A stretch of 64,000 nt of DNA from Microbacterium neungamense (GCF_024971095.1 NZ_CP069717.1:1302001-1366000); one strand, 5' to 3'; counted from the stretch's first letter, positions 1-7,811 are shown. Notes: generated by a model from the letters alone, not told the origin. Program-made: numbers and translations.

Positions 1-252
1 CGCGGCGTGCAGCACCCATTCCGCGTCGCCGATCGCGTCCTGCAGCGGTGCGAAGTCGCCGAGCGCGGGGGGATCGAACAGCCGCACGCCGCCCGCCCCG
101 CGGCGGAACACCTGCACCAGGTAGGCGCGCTGCGAGTACCGGAACCCGGAGGCCCGCTCCACGTCGACCGCGACCGGGCCGGTGCCCGCGGCGAGGGCGC
201 GGCAGGCGGCCTCGAACTCCGCGCGGTCGTCGATCACGGAGTAGTCAGCCAC
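1..252 (-). CDS. Ribonuclease D / HRDC-domain 3'-5' exonuclease, N-terminal part (cut by window edge)
   Basis: Only the first 84 codons are in the window. The GTG start at 252 overlaps the stop of the upstream DUF3000 gene by eight bases, so the two are probably co-translated. The protein begins MADYSVIDDRAEFEAA and soon reaches VDVERASGFRYSQRAYLVQ, the first exonuclease motif of the DEDD/RNase D family (D and E bind catalytic metal). From the family, it should trim structured RNA 3' ends and carry a C-terminal HRDC domain, which lies outside the window. The DUF3000-RNase D pair is common in Actinobacteria and supports the call. Confidence 0.85.
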   Translation of the reverse strand, partial: MADYSVIDDRAEFEAACRALAAGTGPVAVDVERASGFRYSQRAYLVQVFRRGAGGVRLFDPPALGDFAPLQDAIGDAEWVLHAA

Positions 253-826
253 GTCCGCCCTTCCTCGCGCCGAACACGGCGACGTTCTCGGAGCCCGGCG
301 GCAGTCCCGCGAGCATCCCCACCAGCTCCGCCCATGCTTCCACATGCGGCCGGATCGGCCCCTCCGGCGTCCACGACGCGCGCAGCTCGATCTGCGCGCC
401 GTCGCCCTCGCCGGCGAGCCCGCCGAAGCCCTTCGAGAGCATCTTCGTCGAGGTGCCGGATGCCGAGTGATACACCGCGTTCCGGGACTCCAGCGCGTCC
501 ACAAGCCACGACCAGGCGACGTCAGCCAGGAGCGGATCGGTGCCGATCTCCGGCTCCAACGGCGCCTGAGCGAAGGCGACGACGCGCCAGGCGCCGTCCC
601 AGGCGCCCGGCTCGTCCGGGTCGTGCAGCAGCACGAAGCGCCCGGTGCCGTACACCGAGTCGCCGTGGTCGTCCGGGCGGACATCGGCGGCCAGGGCGAG
701 CGCGAAGGGCGCCAGGCCGGAGGGGGAGGGGATCTCGCGGACGACGATGTCCGTGCGGAACGGCGTCGCGCGCAGCTCGGCGGCGGCCTCCTCGAAGGCG
801 GCGGCGGCATCCGGGTGGGCGGTCAC
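245..826 (-). CDS. DUF3000 family protein
   Basis: A 193-residue protein with a GTG start, divergent from the hydrolase gene at 852. It has the pattern of actinobacterial DUF3000: an N-terminal helix with repeated Ala/Glu, then REIPSPSGLAPFA and later DVAWSWLVDALESRNA and ASGTSTKMLSKGFG. No catalytic motif, signal peptide or membrane segment is visible. The family has no assigned function. It sits directly before the RNase D gene with overlapping stop and start codons, so a link to RNA metabolism is only a guess from position. Confidence 0.8.
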   Translation of the reverse strand: MTAHPDAAAAFEEAAAELRATPFRTDIVVREIPSPSGLAPFALALAADVRPDDHGDSVYGTGRFVLLHDPDEPGAWDGAWRVVAFAQAPLEPEIGTDPLLADVAWSWLVDALESRNAVYHSASGTSTKMLSKGFGGLAGEGDGAQIELRASWTPEGPIRPHVEAWAELVGMLAGLPPGSENVAVFGARKGGRG

Positions 827-836
827 GGTGACAGGC

Positions 837-842
837 TAGAGT
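837..842 (+). promoter_or_regulatory. -10 box of the hydrolase gene
   Basis: TAGAGT lies nine bases before the ATG at 852. Transcription would start at or next to the start codon. A good ribosome site, CAGGAGG, lies in between, so a leaderless and a short-leader message are both possible. Confidence 0.4.
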
Positions 843-851
843 CAGGAGGCG

Positions 852-2018
852 ATGAAGAGTCTCAGGCACGCCGTAGCGCTGGCCGCACCCGCCCTCGTCG
901 CCGCCGGCCTCGCGGGTGCCGCAGCCGTGTTCGCGACCGCCCGACGGGTGGTCACGCCCGCCATCCGCCGCAACGACACCGTCATCCTCGCGGTCGACAC
1001 CGGCGCGCAGACGATCGAGCTCGGCCGCACACCCGACACCGAGCTGCCGGGGCGCTACGGGCTGTTCACCACCGGCACCCACGGCTACGTGAAGCTGGGC
1101 GCGGTGCTCAGCGCCGACGCCGGCCGGGTGCGTCGCAAGCTGCTCACCCAGATCGAGCCCGGGGCGCGCGTGGATCGGGACGCGGCCTTCAGCGGCTGGT
1201 ACTACACCGCGCCGAGCGAACTGCACCTGCCGTGGGAGGCCGTCCTCATCGGCAGCCCGGCGGGGCCGTGCCCGGCGTGGCTCTTCCCGGGGGAGGACTG
1301 GTCCACCTGGGTGATCCAGGTGCACGGGCGCGGCACCACGCGCTCGGAGTGTCTGCGCGCGGTGCCGGTGTTCCACGCGCTCGGGCATCCGACCCTCGTC
1401 GTCTCCTACCGCAACGACGGGGAGGCGCCGCGCAGCCGCGGCGGCAGCTACGCCCTGGGCGCCTCCGAGTGGCGGGACGTGGACGCCGCGATCGCCTACG
1501 CCCTGCGGCGCGGGGCGCAGCGGGTCGTGCTGATGGGCTGGTCGATGGGCGGGGCCATCGCGCTGCAGGCGGCGGTGTCGTCGGGGCGGCGCGGCGCGAT
1601 CGCCGGCGTGGTGCTGGAGTCCCCGGTCGTGGACTGGCGCACCGTGCTGCGCTTCCAGGCCCGGGAGTCCGGCCTGCGCGAGCCGCTGCCGCAGCTGGCG
1701 ATGAGCGCGCTGTCCTCCGCGGTGACCGCGCGGCTCAGCGGCGCCGAGGAGGCGATCCCGTTCGACCGGCTGGACATGGTCGCGCGGGCGTCCGAGCTGG
1801 AGGCGCCCATCCTCATCCTGCACAGCGAGGACGACGGCTTCGTGCCCGCGGACGCGTCGCACGCCCTGGCCGCGGCCCGGCCGGACATCGTCACGATGCC
1901 GCGGTTCTCGGGGGCCCGGCACACCAAGCTGTGGAACTACGACCAGACGGCGTGGACCGACGCGATCACCGCGTGGATGCGGGATCAGGGTCTGAGCGTC
2001 CCGCTCTCCGGTCGCTGA
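852..2018 (+). CDS. Membrane-anchored or exported alpha/beta hydrolase
   Basis: A 388-residue serine hydrolase. An N-terminal hydrophobic stretch (about residues 8-30, AVALAAPALVAAGLAGAAAV) looks like a signal anchor. The hydrolase core starts near residue 150. The nucleophile elbow GWSMGG (Ser about 231), the acid in LHSEDDG (about 327) and the base His in ARHTKLWNYD (about 357) complete a triad. The N-terminal half (residues 35-145) is a separate region with no motif I recognise. CAGGAGG just before the ATG supports the start. Substrate unknown; esterase or peptidase activity is equally possible. It stands alone between divergent DUF3000 and convergent sufE. Confidence 0.75.
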   Translation: MKSLRHAVALAAPALVAAGLAGAAAVFATARRVVTPAIRRNDTVILAVDTGAQTIELGRTPDTELPGRYGLFTTGTHGYVKLGAVLSADAGRVRRKLLTQIEPGARVDRDAAFSGWYYTAPSELHLPWEAVLIGSPAGPCPAWLFPGEDWSTWVIQVHGRGTTRSECLRAVPVFHALGHPTLVVSYRNDGEAPRSRGGSYALGASEWRDVDAAIAYALRRGAQRVVLMGWSMGGAIALQAAVSSGRRGAIAGVVLESPVVDWRTVLRFQARESGLREPLPQLAMSALSSAVTARLSGAEEAIPFDRLDMVARASELEAPILILHSEDDGFVPADASHALAAARPDIVTMPRFSGARHTKLWNYDQTAWTDAITAWMRDQGLSVPLSGR

Positions 2019-2024
2019 GCGCCC

Positions 2025-2459
2025 TCAGCGCTTCTGCGCGACCTGCCGCTTCGCGCGGATCAGCATCCCGGTCATCCCTGCGATCCGCAGCGGCGACACC
2101 GCGCGGGTGAGCCCGATGCTCTGCGGGAAGTCGTCCGGGATCGCGAGCACCTCGTCAGCGGTGAGCCCGGTGATCCCCTGCACGAGGATGCTGGCGAAGC
2201 CGCGGGTGGTGGGCGCCTCCGGCGGTGCCGTGGCGTGCATGGTCACCACGCCGTCGTCGACCTCGACGTAGATGTACACCGGCGACTGGCATTCCGCGAC
2301 GCGTTCGCACATCTCCGGATGCTGCGCGATCGCGTCCGGGACCGCGGGGAGCTCCTGCGAGAACTCGAGCAGCAGCTGCAGGCGCTCGTTCTCGGGCAGT
2401 TCGAGGAAGTCGTCGCGGATCTGCGCGAGGGTGTCGGGGGTGGCGGTCATCACCGCCAT
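2025..2459 (-). CDS. sufE: SufE-family sulfur acceptor protein
   Basis: 144 residues, the usual SufE length. The acceptor cysteine is Cys57 in RVAECQSPVY, and the helix ENERLQLLLEFSQELP matches the family. SufE takes persulfide sulfur from a cysteine desulfurase (SufS) and passes it to the Fe-S scaffold. Here it is downstream of a rhodanese gene, separated by about ten bases and on the same strand, a sulfurtransferase pair often seen in Actinobacteria and away from the main suf operon. An alternative start, MTATPD, lies three codons inside. Confidence 0.85.
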   Translation of the reverse strand: MAVMTATPDTLAQIRDDFLELPENERLQLLLEFSQELPAVPDAIAQHPEMCERVAECQSPVYIYVEVDDGVVTMHATAPPEAPTTRGFASILVQGITGLTADEVLAIPDDFPQSIGLTRAVSPLRIAGMTGMLIRAKRQVAQKR

Positions 2460-2469
2460 TTTCCCACGG

Positions 2470-3366
2470 TCAGAGCGAGCCGGGCTCGGTGCCGGTCACG
2501 ATCGGCACGCGCACGGCGCTGCCCCACTCGGTCCAGGAGCCGTCGTAGTTGCGCACATCCGGGAAGCCGAGCAGGTGCTTGAGCACGAACCAGGTGTGGC
2601 TGGAGCGCTCACCGATGCGGCAGTAGGCGATCACCGCGTCGCCGTCCTTGAGCCCGGCGCCGTCGCGGTAGATCTCCTCCAGCTCCGCGCGCGTCTTGAA
2701 CCCGCCGTCCTCGGCGACCGCCTTCCCCCACGGAACGCTCTGCGCGGTCGGGATGTGCCCTGCCCGCAGCGCGCCCTCCTCCGGGTAGGCGGGGGCGGAG
2801 GTGCGCTCCCCGCTGTACTCCTCAGGGGAGCGGACGTCGATCAGCGGCCCGCGGCCGAGGAAGGCCAGCACGTCGTCCTTGTATGCCCGCAGCACCGAGT
2901 CGTCGCGCTCCACGACGGGGTAATCGGTGCGCTCCCGCTGCGGCACCTCGGTGGTGAGCTCGCGACCCTCGGCGATCCAGCGGTCGCGGCCGCCGTCGAG
3001 CAGGCGGACGTCCTCGTGTCCGAACAGCGAGAACACCCACAGGGCGTACGCCGCCCACCAGTTGTTCTTGTCCCCGTAGATCACGACCGTGTCGTCGCGG
3101 GAGATGCCCTTGCGGCTGAGCAGCTCGGCGAACCCCTCGCCGTCGACGTAGTCGCGCACGACCGGGTCGTTGAGCTCGGTGTGCCAGTCGACCTTCACGG
3201 CGCCGGGGATGTGCCCGGTGTCGTAGAGGAGCACGTCCTCGTCGGATTCGACGACGACCAGGCCGGGGCGACCGAGGTTCGCAGCGAGCCATTCGGTGCT
3301 CACCAGGCGACCCGGCTCCGCGTACTCGGCGAACTTGGGGGACGAGGTGTCGAATTCGACGGTCAC
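2470..3366 (-). CDS. Two-domain sulfurtransferase (rhodanese, thiosulfate or 3-mercaptopyruvate type)
   Basis: 298 residues with two rhodanese repeats. The first (about residues 20-145) is structural, with the typical [14 protein letters not shown] and LLDGGRDRW. The second carries the active Cys249 in the loop [11 protein letters not shown]. The family moves sulfane sulfur from thiosulfate or mercaptopyruvate to a thiol acceptor. The CRIGER loop fits the CysA/SseA thiosulfate sulfurtransferase type, but loop sequence alone does not settle the donor. GTG start with GAGGAG upstream. It probably shares an mRNA with sufE just downstream. Confidence 0.87.
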   Translation of the reverse strand: MTVEFDTSSPKFAEYAEPGRLVSTEWLAANLGRPGLVVVESDEDVLLYDTGHIPGAVKVDWHTELNDPVVRDYVDGEGFAELLSRKGISRDDTVVIYGDKNNWWAAYALWVFSLFGHEDVRLLDGGRDRWIAEGRELTTEVPQRERTDYPVVERDDSVLRAYKDDVLAFLGRGPLIDVRSPEEYSGERTSAPAYPEEGALRAGHIPTAQSVPWGKAVAEDGGFKTRAELEEIYRDGAGLKDGDAVIAYCRIGERSSHTWFVLKHLLGFPDVRNYDGSWTEWGSAVRVPIVTGTEPGSL

Positions 3367-3481
3367 GGAGGCTCCTCAGGGTGATCGGGCGCAGGGGAGA
3401 CGGCGTAGTGTGGAGCCGTCCCCTCCGACGATAGATCCCCTCCGGACCCCTCGCACGCGGATCGTAAGACTTCGACACAGG

Positions 3482-4528
3482 ATGCCCATGACCCCGACGA
3501 CCAGCACCGGCATCGTCCACCTCACCGAGCGCACGCCGACCGTGACGGGTCCCGAGATGCTGGCGAGCCTGGTCCCGCCGCCGCAGTTCGACGACGCGAC
3601 CTTCGAGAGCTACCGCGCCGATCCGGCCTACCCGTCGCAGGACGAGGCGAAGCAGAAGCTGCAGCGTTTCTCGGGGCGGAGCGAGCCGGTCAAGCGGGGC
3701 GGATTCTTCCGGCGCGCCCCGAAGGAGACCCCGGTGAAGCCGGGCGTGTACCTGGACGGCGGGTTCGGGGTGGGCAAGACCCACCTGCTGGCGTCCGTCT
3801 ACCACGCCCTCCCCGCCCGCCGGAAGTACTTCGGCTCGTTCATCGAGTACACCGCACTGGTCGGCGCCATCGGCTACAAGAACACCGTGGATCTGCTCCG
3901 CGGTGCCGACCTGCTGTGCATCGACGAGTTCGAGCTCGACGACCCGGGCGACACCATGGTGATGACCCGGCTTCTGGGCGAGCTGGTCACCTCCGGCACC
4001 AAGCTCGCCGCCACCTCGAACACCCCGCCGAACGCCCTCGGCGAGGGGCGTTTCGCCGCCCAGGACTTCCTGCGCGAGATCCACCAGATGGCGGACAGCT
4101 TCGAGACACTGCGCATCGACGGCGTCGACTACCGCCAGCGCGCGATCGACGGTCACGCCGTCGTGCTGGAGCAGACCGCCTTCGACCACGCGGTCGCGAA
4201 CGGCGCCGCCGACGGGACGACGTCCGACGACGACTTCACCGCCGTGATCCGGCACCTGGCGCAGGTGCATCCGTCGCGCTACATCCGTCTCATCGACGGG
4301 GTCGACCTGATCGCCTTGCGCGACGTGCACGTGCTCACCGACCAGTCCGAGGCGCTGCGGTTCGTCGCGTTCGTGGACCGCGTGTACGACGCGCAGATCC
4401 CGATCGTGGCCACCGGCACGCCGCTGGACGAGGTGTTCGGCGCGGAGATGCTCGGCGGCGGCTACCGCAAGAAGTACCTGCGCGCGATCTCCCGGCTGAA
4501 CGCGCTCACGCACGCCGCCGCCGGGTAA
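3482..4528 (+). CDS. zapE: Cell division protein ZapE / AFG1-like ATPase
   Basis: About 348 residues. Walker A is GGFGVGKTH (about residues 92-100) and Walker B is LLCIDEFELDD (about 143). The AFG1/ZapE pattern continues with TSNTPPNALGEGRFAAQDFLREI. ZapE proteins are P-loop ATPases linked to FtsZ-ring function in E. coli and to membrane-protein quality control in mitochondria; the actinobacterial role is less clear. I chose ATG 3482 (MPMTPTTSTG) because the open frame further upstream overlaps the divergent rhodanese gene and its promoter region; ATG 3488 is also possible. It is transcribed away from the rhodanese gene. Confidence 0.85.
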   Translation: MPMTPTTSTGIVHLTERTPTVTGPEMLASLVPPPQFDDATFESYRADPAYPSQDEAKQKLQRFSGRSEPVKRGGFFRRAPKETPVKPGVYLDGGFGVGKTHLLASVYHALPARRKYFGSFIEYTALVGAIGYKNTVDLLRGADLLCIDEFELDDPGDTMVMTRLLGELVTSGTKLAATSNTPPNALGEGRFAAQDFLREIHQMADSFETLRIDGVDYRQRAIDGHAVVLEQTAFDHAVANGAADGTTSDDDFTAVIRHLAQVHPSRYIRLIDGVDLIALRDVHVLTDQSEALRFVAFVDRVYDAQIPIVATGTPLDEVFGAEMLGGGYRKKYLRAISRLNALTHAAAG

Positions 4529-4555
4529 CACGATCGTCACATCCGCGGGCGCGCC

Positions 4556-4593
4556 GTAACGTGCACGCAACACATCCCGCCATCCGCGGAAAC
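4556..4593 (+). promoter_or_regulatory. GlnR-like nitrogen operator upstream of amt
   Basis: Four boxes at exact 11-base spacing: GTAAC (4556-4560), GCAAC (4567-4571), CGCCA (4578-4582) and GAAAC (4589-4593), each separated by six bases. This matches the actinobacterial GlnR arrangement gTnAC-n6-GaAAC repeated twice, with the third box degenerate. The next gene is an ammonium transporter, the classic GlnR target. Whether this organism has GlnR cannot be seen here. Confidence 0.6.
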
Positions 4594-4642
4594 GTCGCAG
4601 GCACACACTGAAGCTCACTTCTTCCCGAAAGTGAGGTTCGAC

Positions 4643-5881
4643 ATGGATGCACCGGGCAACATCTCCTGGGCCGTGACCGCGACGGCGCTCGTGCTGCTGA
4701 TGACGCCGGGCGTGGCGTTCTTCTACGGAGGCTTGGTCAAGGCCAAGAGCGTGATCAGCATGATGATGATGAGCTTCGGCTCGATCGGCCTGATCGCGGT
4801 CCTCTGGATCCTCTACGGCTTCTCGATGAGCGCCGTGGACGACCCCGGCCAGTTCGCCGGGAACCCGTTCGCCGACTTCGGCCTGGTGTCCGCGGCGAGC
4901 GGAGCGGGCGCCAACGTCGCCCTGCTCGGCATCGCCTACGGCGCGACGTTCGCGATCATCACCGTGGCCCTGATCTCCGGCGCGATCGCCGACCGGGCGC
5001 GGTTCGGCCCGTGGCTGATCTACGTCGGCCTGTTCGGCACGCTCGGCTACTTCCCGATCGCGGCCTGGGTGTGGGGCGGCGGCTGGATCATGAACCTGGG
5101 CGCCATGCTCTTCGGCGAGGAGAGCGGCCTGGCCGTCATCGACTACGCCGGGGGCCTGGCCGTGCACACCACCGCGGGCGCCGCGGCGCTCGCCCTGGCG
5201 ATCGTGCTGGGCAAGCGGATCGGCTTCCAGAAGGGCATCCAGAAGCCGCACAACGTGCCGCTCACCCTGCTGGGCGCCTCCCTGCTGTGGTTCGGCTGGT
5301 TCGGCTTCAACGCCGGCGCCGAGTGGCTGTCCGAGGACATGGGCAAGGTCGGCCTGATCGCGATCAACACCCTCGGCGCGACCGCCGCCGCCATCCTCGG
5401 CTGGATCCTGGTGGAGAAGCTCAAGGAGGGCAAGGCGACTTCGATCGGCGCCGCGTCCGGGGCCGTGGCCGGGCTTGTGGCGATCACCCCGGCGTGCGCG
5501 AACCTGACCCCCGGCTGGGCCCTGCTGCTGGGCGCGCTGTCCGGCGTCGCCTGCGCCCTCGCCGTCGAGCTGAAGTTCCGCCTCGGCTTCGACGACTCCC
5601 TCGACGTCGTCGGCATCCACCTCGTCGGCGGTCTGCTCGGCACGCTGTACCTCGGCTTCTTCGCCACCGGCCAGGGCTTCTTCACCGGCGGCGACCTGCG
5701 CCTGCTGGCCCTGCAGGCGATCGCGGGCGTGGGAGTGCTGCTGTACGCCTTCGTCACCTCGCTCGTGATCGGCCTCGCCATCGAGAAGACGATCGGCTTC
5801 CGCGTCACCAGCGAGGACGAGATCGCCGGCGTCGACTTCGTCGTCCACGGCGAGGAGGGATACGTCCTCACCGAGTCCTGA
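4643..5881 (+). CDS. amt: Ammonium transporter, Amt family
   Basis: 412 residues from ATG 4643; GTGAGG at 4631-4636 is better read as the ribosome site than as an upstream GTG start. The sequence is hydrophobic throughout, fitting about 11 membrane helices. Conserved Amt features are visible: TPGVAFFYGGLVKAKS near the N-terminus and the twin pore histidines in GGLAVHTTAG and GIHLVGGLLG. It moves ammonium into the cell under nitrogen limitation. No glnB/glnD follows, unlike the common amt-glnB-glnD operon, so the gene is alone here. Control by the operator at 4556-4593 is likely. Confidence 0.93.
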   Translation: MDAPGNISWAVTATALVLLMTPGVAFFYGGLVKAKSVISMMMMSFGSIGLIAVLWILYGFSMSAVDDPGQFAGNPFADFGLVSAASGAGANVALLGIAYGATFAIITVALISGAIADRARFGPWLIYVGLFGTLGYFPIAAWVWGGGWIMNLGAMLFGEESGLAVIDYAGGLAVHTTAGAAALALAIVLGKRIGFQKGIQKPHNVPLTLLGASLLWFGWFGFNAGAEWLSEDMGKVGLIAINTLGATAAAILGWILVEKLKEGKATSIGAASGAVAGLVAITPACANLTPGWALLLGALSGVACALAVELKFRLGFDDSLDVVGIHLVGGLLGTLYLGFFATGQGFFTGGDLRLLALQAIAGVGVLLYAFVTSLVIGLAIEKTIGFRVTSEDEIAGVDFVVHGEEGYVLTES

Positions 5882-5890
5882 CCGCCCGGC

Positions 5891-5896
5891 TAGGGT
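5891..5896 (+). promoter_or_regulatory. -10 box for a leaderless start
   Basis: TAGGGT followed by six bases and the GTG start codon at 5903. This TANNNT-N6-start spacing is typical of leaderless actinobacterial mRNAs. No Shine-Dalgarno sequence can lie between. Confidence 0.5.
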
Positions 5897-5902
5897 GGCG
5901 GG

Positions 5903-6490
5903 GTGACGTCCTCCAAGAGCATCCTGTCCACCCTGGCCGGCATCCTCCTCAAGGCCCTGTCCCGCGAATCCAGAGCCACCCCCGTCGAGCCGCGCCGTCC
6001 GAACGCCACCCTGCGTCCGGACGGCGTCGGCGCGCGTGAGGGACGACGCGGCGGGGAGGCGGATGCCGGGCGGATGCCGGGATCGGAGACGATCCGCGTC
6101 GAGCCCGAGCGGGTGGACGATGTCTCCGTGGGGTACTCGCCGACGCGGAACAGCCTGCCTGACTCGGGCGAGGTGATCTGGACCTGGGTGCCCTACGAGG
6201 AGGGCGACGGCCGCGGCAAGGACCGGCCGGTGCTCGTGATCGGCCGGCAGTCGGACGACCGGGTGTACGCGGTGCGGATGACGAGCCGGCCGCACGACGG
6301 CGACCGGGACTACATCGGGATCGGGTCGGGGGAGTGGGACAGCCGGGGCCGGGAGTCCTGGGTGGACATCGAGCAGCTGTACAGCGTGCACCGCGACGGG
6401 ATGCGCCGGGAGGCGGCGGTGCTCGACGAGGCGCGCTACGGACGCGTCGCGGAGGCGCTCATCCGCCGGTACGGCTGGGCGCGGGCGTAG
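5903..6490 (+). CDS. PemK/MazF-like protein with a variable N-terminal extension
   Basis: 195 residues. The C-terminal half (about residues 85-190) has the PemK/MazF fold signature GEVIWTWVPYEEGDGRGKDRPVLVIG, then RVYAVRMTS and WVDIEQLYSVHRDGM. MazF proteins cut mRNA as toxins, and the Arg in the PVLV region and a later Ser/Thr are usually catalytic. The first 80 residues are Arg/Glu/Pro-rich with no domain I know. There is no antitoxin gene next to it: upstream is amt and downstream a decayed hydrolase. It may be an unpaired housekeeping member of the family rather than a toxin. Start: GTG 5903, leaderless. Confidence 0.7.
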   Translation: MTSSKSILSTLAGILLKALSRESRATPVEPRRPNATLRPDGVGAREGRRGGEADAGRMPGSETIRVEPERVDDVSVGYSPTRNSLPDSGEVIWTWVPYEEGDGRGKDRPVLVIGRQSDDRVYAVRMTSRPHDGDRDYIGIGSGEWDSRGRESWVDIEQLYSVHRDGMRREAAVLDEARYGRVAEALIRRYGWARA

Positions 6491-6607
6491 CCGCCGGATC
6501 CCGTGCGACAGCGGCGGCCGCCCCGGAACCGTTAGCACCCGGCACAGGCGCGCACAACCCTCCTGCGCGCGGGGACGAGCGCGATCATCCTTGCTGACGT
6601 GGGCAGG

Positions 6608-7194
6608 ATGTCGGCCGGATGGTACGAGGTCGCGCCGGGAGTGCACCGGCTCGGCCTCGCCGAGGTGAACTGCTACCTGGTGGTCACCCCCGACGGCATG
6701 ACGCTCGTCGACGCCGGCCTGCCACGGACGGGGCGTGTGCTGGACGTCGTACTGGATCACCTCGGGGCGCGGCGCAGCGACATCGACGCGGTGCTGTTCA
6801 CGCACGGCCATTTCGACCACGTCGGCATGGCGCGGCGGCTCGTGGACGAGTCCGGCACGCCGCTGCTGGTGCATCCGCGGGACGCCGAGATGCTCCGGCA
6901 TCCGTACCGCTACGGGCACGAGCGGCCGCGGAGCGCGTACCCGATCCGGTACCCGCGCGCGGTCCCCGTGCTCGCCGCGATGGCGGCCGCCGGCGCCCTG
7001 ATGGTGCGGGGCGTGGAGGCGGCGCCGCGCGGCTGGTCGCGCGCGCGGCCACCGCCGACAGCGCGCAGGCACTGGACGCCCTCGACGTGTTCCGGGAGGC
7101 GGATGCCGCGGTGCTGCTACCCGGCCACGGGGTGCCCTGGCGCGACGGCGTGGCGTCAGCGATCACGGCGGCGCGCCGCGCGGGCATCCGCTGA
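6608..7194 (+). pseudogene. MBL-fold metallo-hydrolase, internally deleted and frameshifted
   Basis: The N-terminal 140 residues are a normal metallo-beta-lactamase fold, with the zinc motif in FTHGHFDHVGMARRL and DAGLPRTG before it. After LMVRGVE (near 7017) the frame is lost, and a second frame resumes with LVARAATADSAQALDALDVF and ends in AAVLLPGHGVPWRDGVASAI up to the stop at 7192-7194. The stretch that should hold the second zinc site (TPGHTxGH) and the metal-bridging Asp, an estimated 45-60 residues, is absent. So this is not just a frameshift; coding sequence is missing. The product is almost certainly inactive. The start could also be GTG 6599. Confidence 0.75.
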
Positions 7195-7212
7195 GCGAGC
7201 CGGAGACGAGGA

Positions 7213-7234
7213 AACCCCGGGAGATCCCGGGGTT
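7213..7234. terminator. Bidirectional hairpin terminator
   Basis: AACCCCGGGA-GATC-CCGGGGTT style stem of about nine base pairs with short A and T flanks. It ends the tRNA-Val(CAC) transcript on the minus strand and could end the decayed hydrolase on the plus strand. Confidence 0.6.
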
Positions 7235-7243
7235 CCGATGCGG

Positions 7244-7316
7244 TGGGCGATACCAGACTCGAACTGATGACCTCTTCCGTGTGAAGGAAGCGCGCTACCA
7301 ACTGCGCCAATCGCCC
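7244..7316 (-). tRNA. tRNA-Val (anticodon CAC)
   Basis: 73 bases. The acceptor stem is GGGCGAT/ATCGCCC, and the anticodon stem CTTCC/GGAAG encloses TTCACAC, giving anticodon CAC for GTG codons. The T loop is TTCGAGT. No CCA is encoded. It faces away from the other three tRNA genes. Confidence 0.95.
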
Positions 7317-7367
7317 GTGTGGAGTTGTCGCGTGCCGCGGGGGCACAGGTAAAGAGCATACCCGATC

Positions 7368-7394
7368 GGCGGCCCGTGCATGACACGGGCCGCC
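7368..7394. repeat. 11-bp inverted repeat between tRNA genes
   Basis: GGCGGCCCGTG and its perfect complement, separated by CATGA. There is no T tract, so it is a weak terminator candidate. It lies in the 194-base gap between divergent tRNA-Val(CAC) and tRNA-Gly; apart from this hairpin and the tRNA-Gly promoter I see nothing in that gap. Confidence 0.45.
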
Positions 7395-7449
7395 GTCCCG
7401 GGCGTGGCGGGGAGGCGCGACGCAGACACGCCCGAGGGCCGGTCACGGT

Positions 7450-7478
7450 TTGGCGATGCGCGGATCCTCGGCTAATGT
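7450..7478 (+). promoter_or_regulatory. Sigma-70-type promoter of tRNA-Gly
   Basis: TTGGCG (7450-7455), exactly 17 bases, then TAATGT (7473-7478). Transcription would start near 7485, about 26 bases before the tRNA, as expected for a short leader that is processed off. Confidence 0.6.
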
Positions 7479-7510
7479 ATTGGAAGTGCCCGGGACACCG
7501 GGAACGAAAT

Positions 7511-7583
7511 GCGGATGTAGCGCAGTTGGTAGCGCATCACCTTGCCAAGGTGAGGGTCGCGAGTTCGAGTCTCGTCATCCGCT
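7511..7583 (+). tRNA. tRNA-Gly (anticodon GCC)
   Basis: 73 bases. Acceptor stem GCGGATG/CATCCGC; anticodon stem TCACC/GGTGA enclosing TTGCCAA, so anticodon GCC. The T arm is GCGAGTTCGAGTCTCGT. No CCA is encoded. Confidence 0.95.
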
Positions 7584-7593
7584 CGAGTGCAGG

Positions 7594-7612
7594 AGCCCCC
7601 TTCGGGGGGTTT
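7594..7612 (+). terminator. Hairpin after tRNA-Gly
   Basis: AGCCCCC-TTC-GGGGGGTTT: a C5/G5 stem with a tight loop and a short T run, a likely intrinsic terminator for tRNA-Gly. Confidence 0.5.
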
Positions 7613-7616
7613 CGGC

Positions 7617-7633
7617 ATGTGGGTTCGAATCCA
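7617..7633 (+). repeat. Possible tRNA T-arm remnant
   Basis: ATGTGGGTTCGAATCCAC contains the T-loop core GGTTCGAATCC with a 4-bp stem GTGG/CCAC, but no other tRNA arm can be built around it. It lies just before tRNA-Cys and may be a leftover from tRNA duplication. It could also be chance. Confidence 0.3.
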
Positions 7634-7639
7634 CCTCGC

Positions 7640-7710
7640 GGTGGCGTGGCCGAGAGGCTAGGCACCGGCCTGCAAAGCCGTTTACACGGGTTCGAATCCC
7701 GTCGCCACCT
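7640..7710 (+). tRNA. tRNA-Cys (anticodon GCA)
   Basis: 71 bases, the usual tRNA-Cys length. Acceptor stem GGTGGCG/CGCCACC with T discriminator; anticodon loop CTGCAAA, so GCA. The first pair of the anticodon stem is a C-T mismatch. T arm ACGGGTTCGAATCCCGT. Confidence 0.95.
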
Positions 7711-7733
7711 CGGCACAACTGAATAGCCCACGG

Positions 7734-7808
7734 GCGCGATTGGCGCAGCGGTAGCGCGCTTCCCTGACACGGAAGAGGTCACTGGTTCGATCCCAGTATC
7801 GCGCACCA
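7734..7808 (+). tRNA. tRNA-Val (anticodon GAC) with encoded CCA
   Basis: The acceptor stem GCGCGAT (7734-7740) pairs with ATCGCGC (7798-7804). The anticodon stem CTTCC/GGAAG encloses CTGACAC, giving GAC for GTC and GTT codons. CCA is encoded at 7806-7808, unlike the other three tRNAs here. Confidence 0.95.
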
Positions 7809-7811
7809 CCG

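Noticed and set aside
3296..3481. Upstream extension of zapE
   Set aside because: It overlaps the divergent rhodanese coding region and a TAGTGT promoter box at 3406-3411, and its sequence is not ZapE-like.
2822..7072. A minus-strand open frame of over 1400 codons, antisense to zapE and amt
   Set aside because: At 70% GC, frames antisense to real genes lack stops by chance. The translation is rich in Arg, His, Ala and Gly with no domain, and the plus-strand genes are certain. The same applies to long frames antisense to alaS, carB, secD and others.
7244..7805. tRNA cluster as an integration site
   Set aside because: No integrase, no repeated tRNA 3' end that would mark an attachment site, and no foreign-looking DNA next to the cluster.
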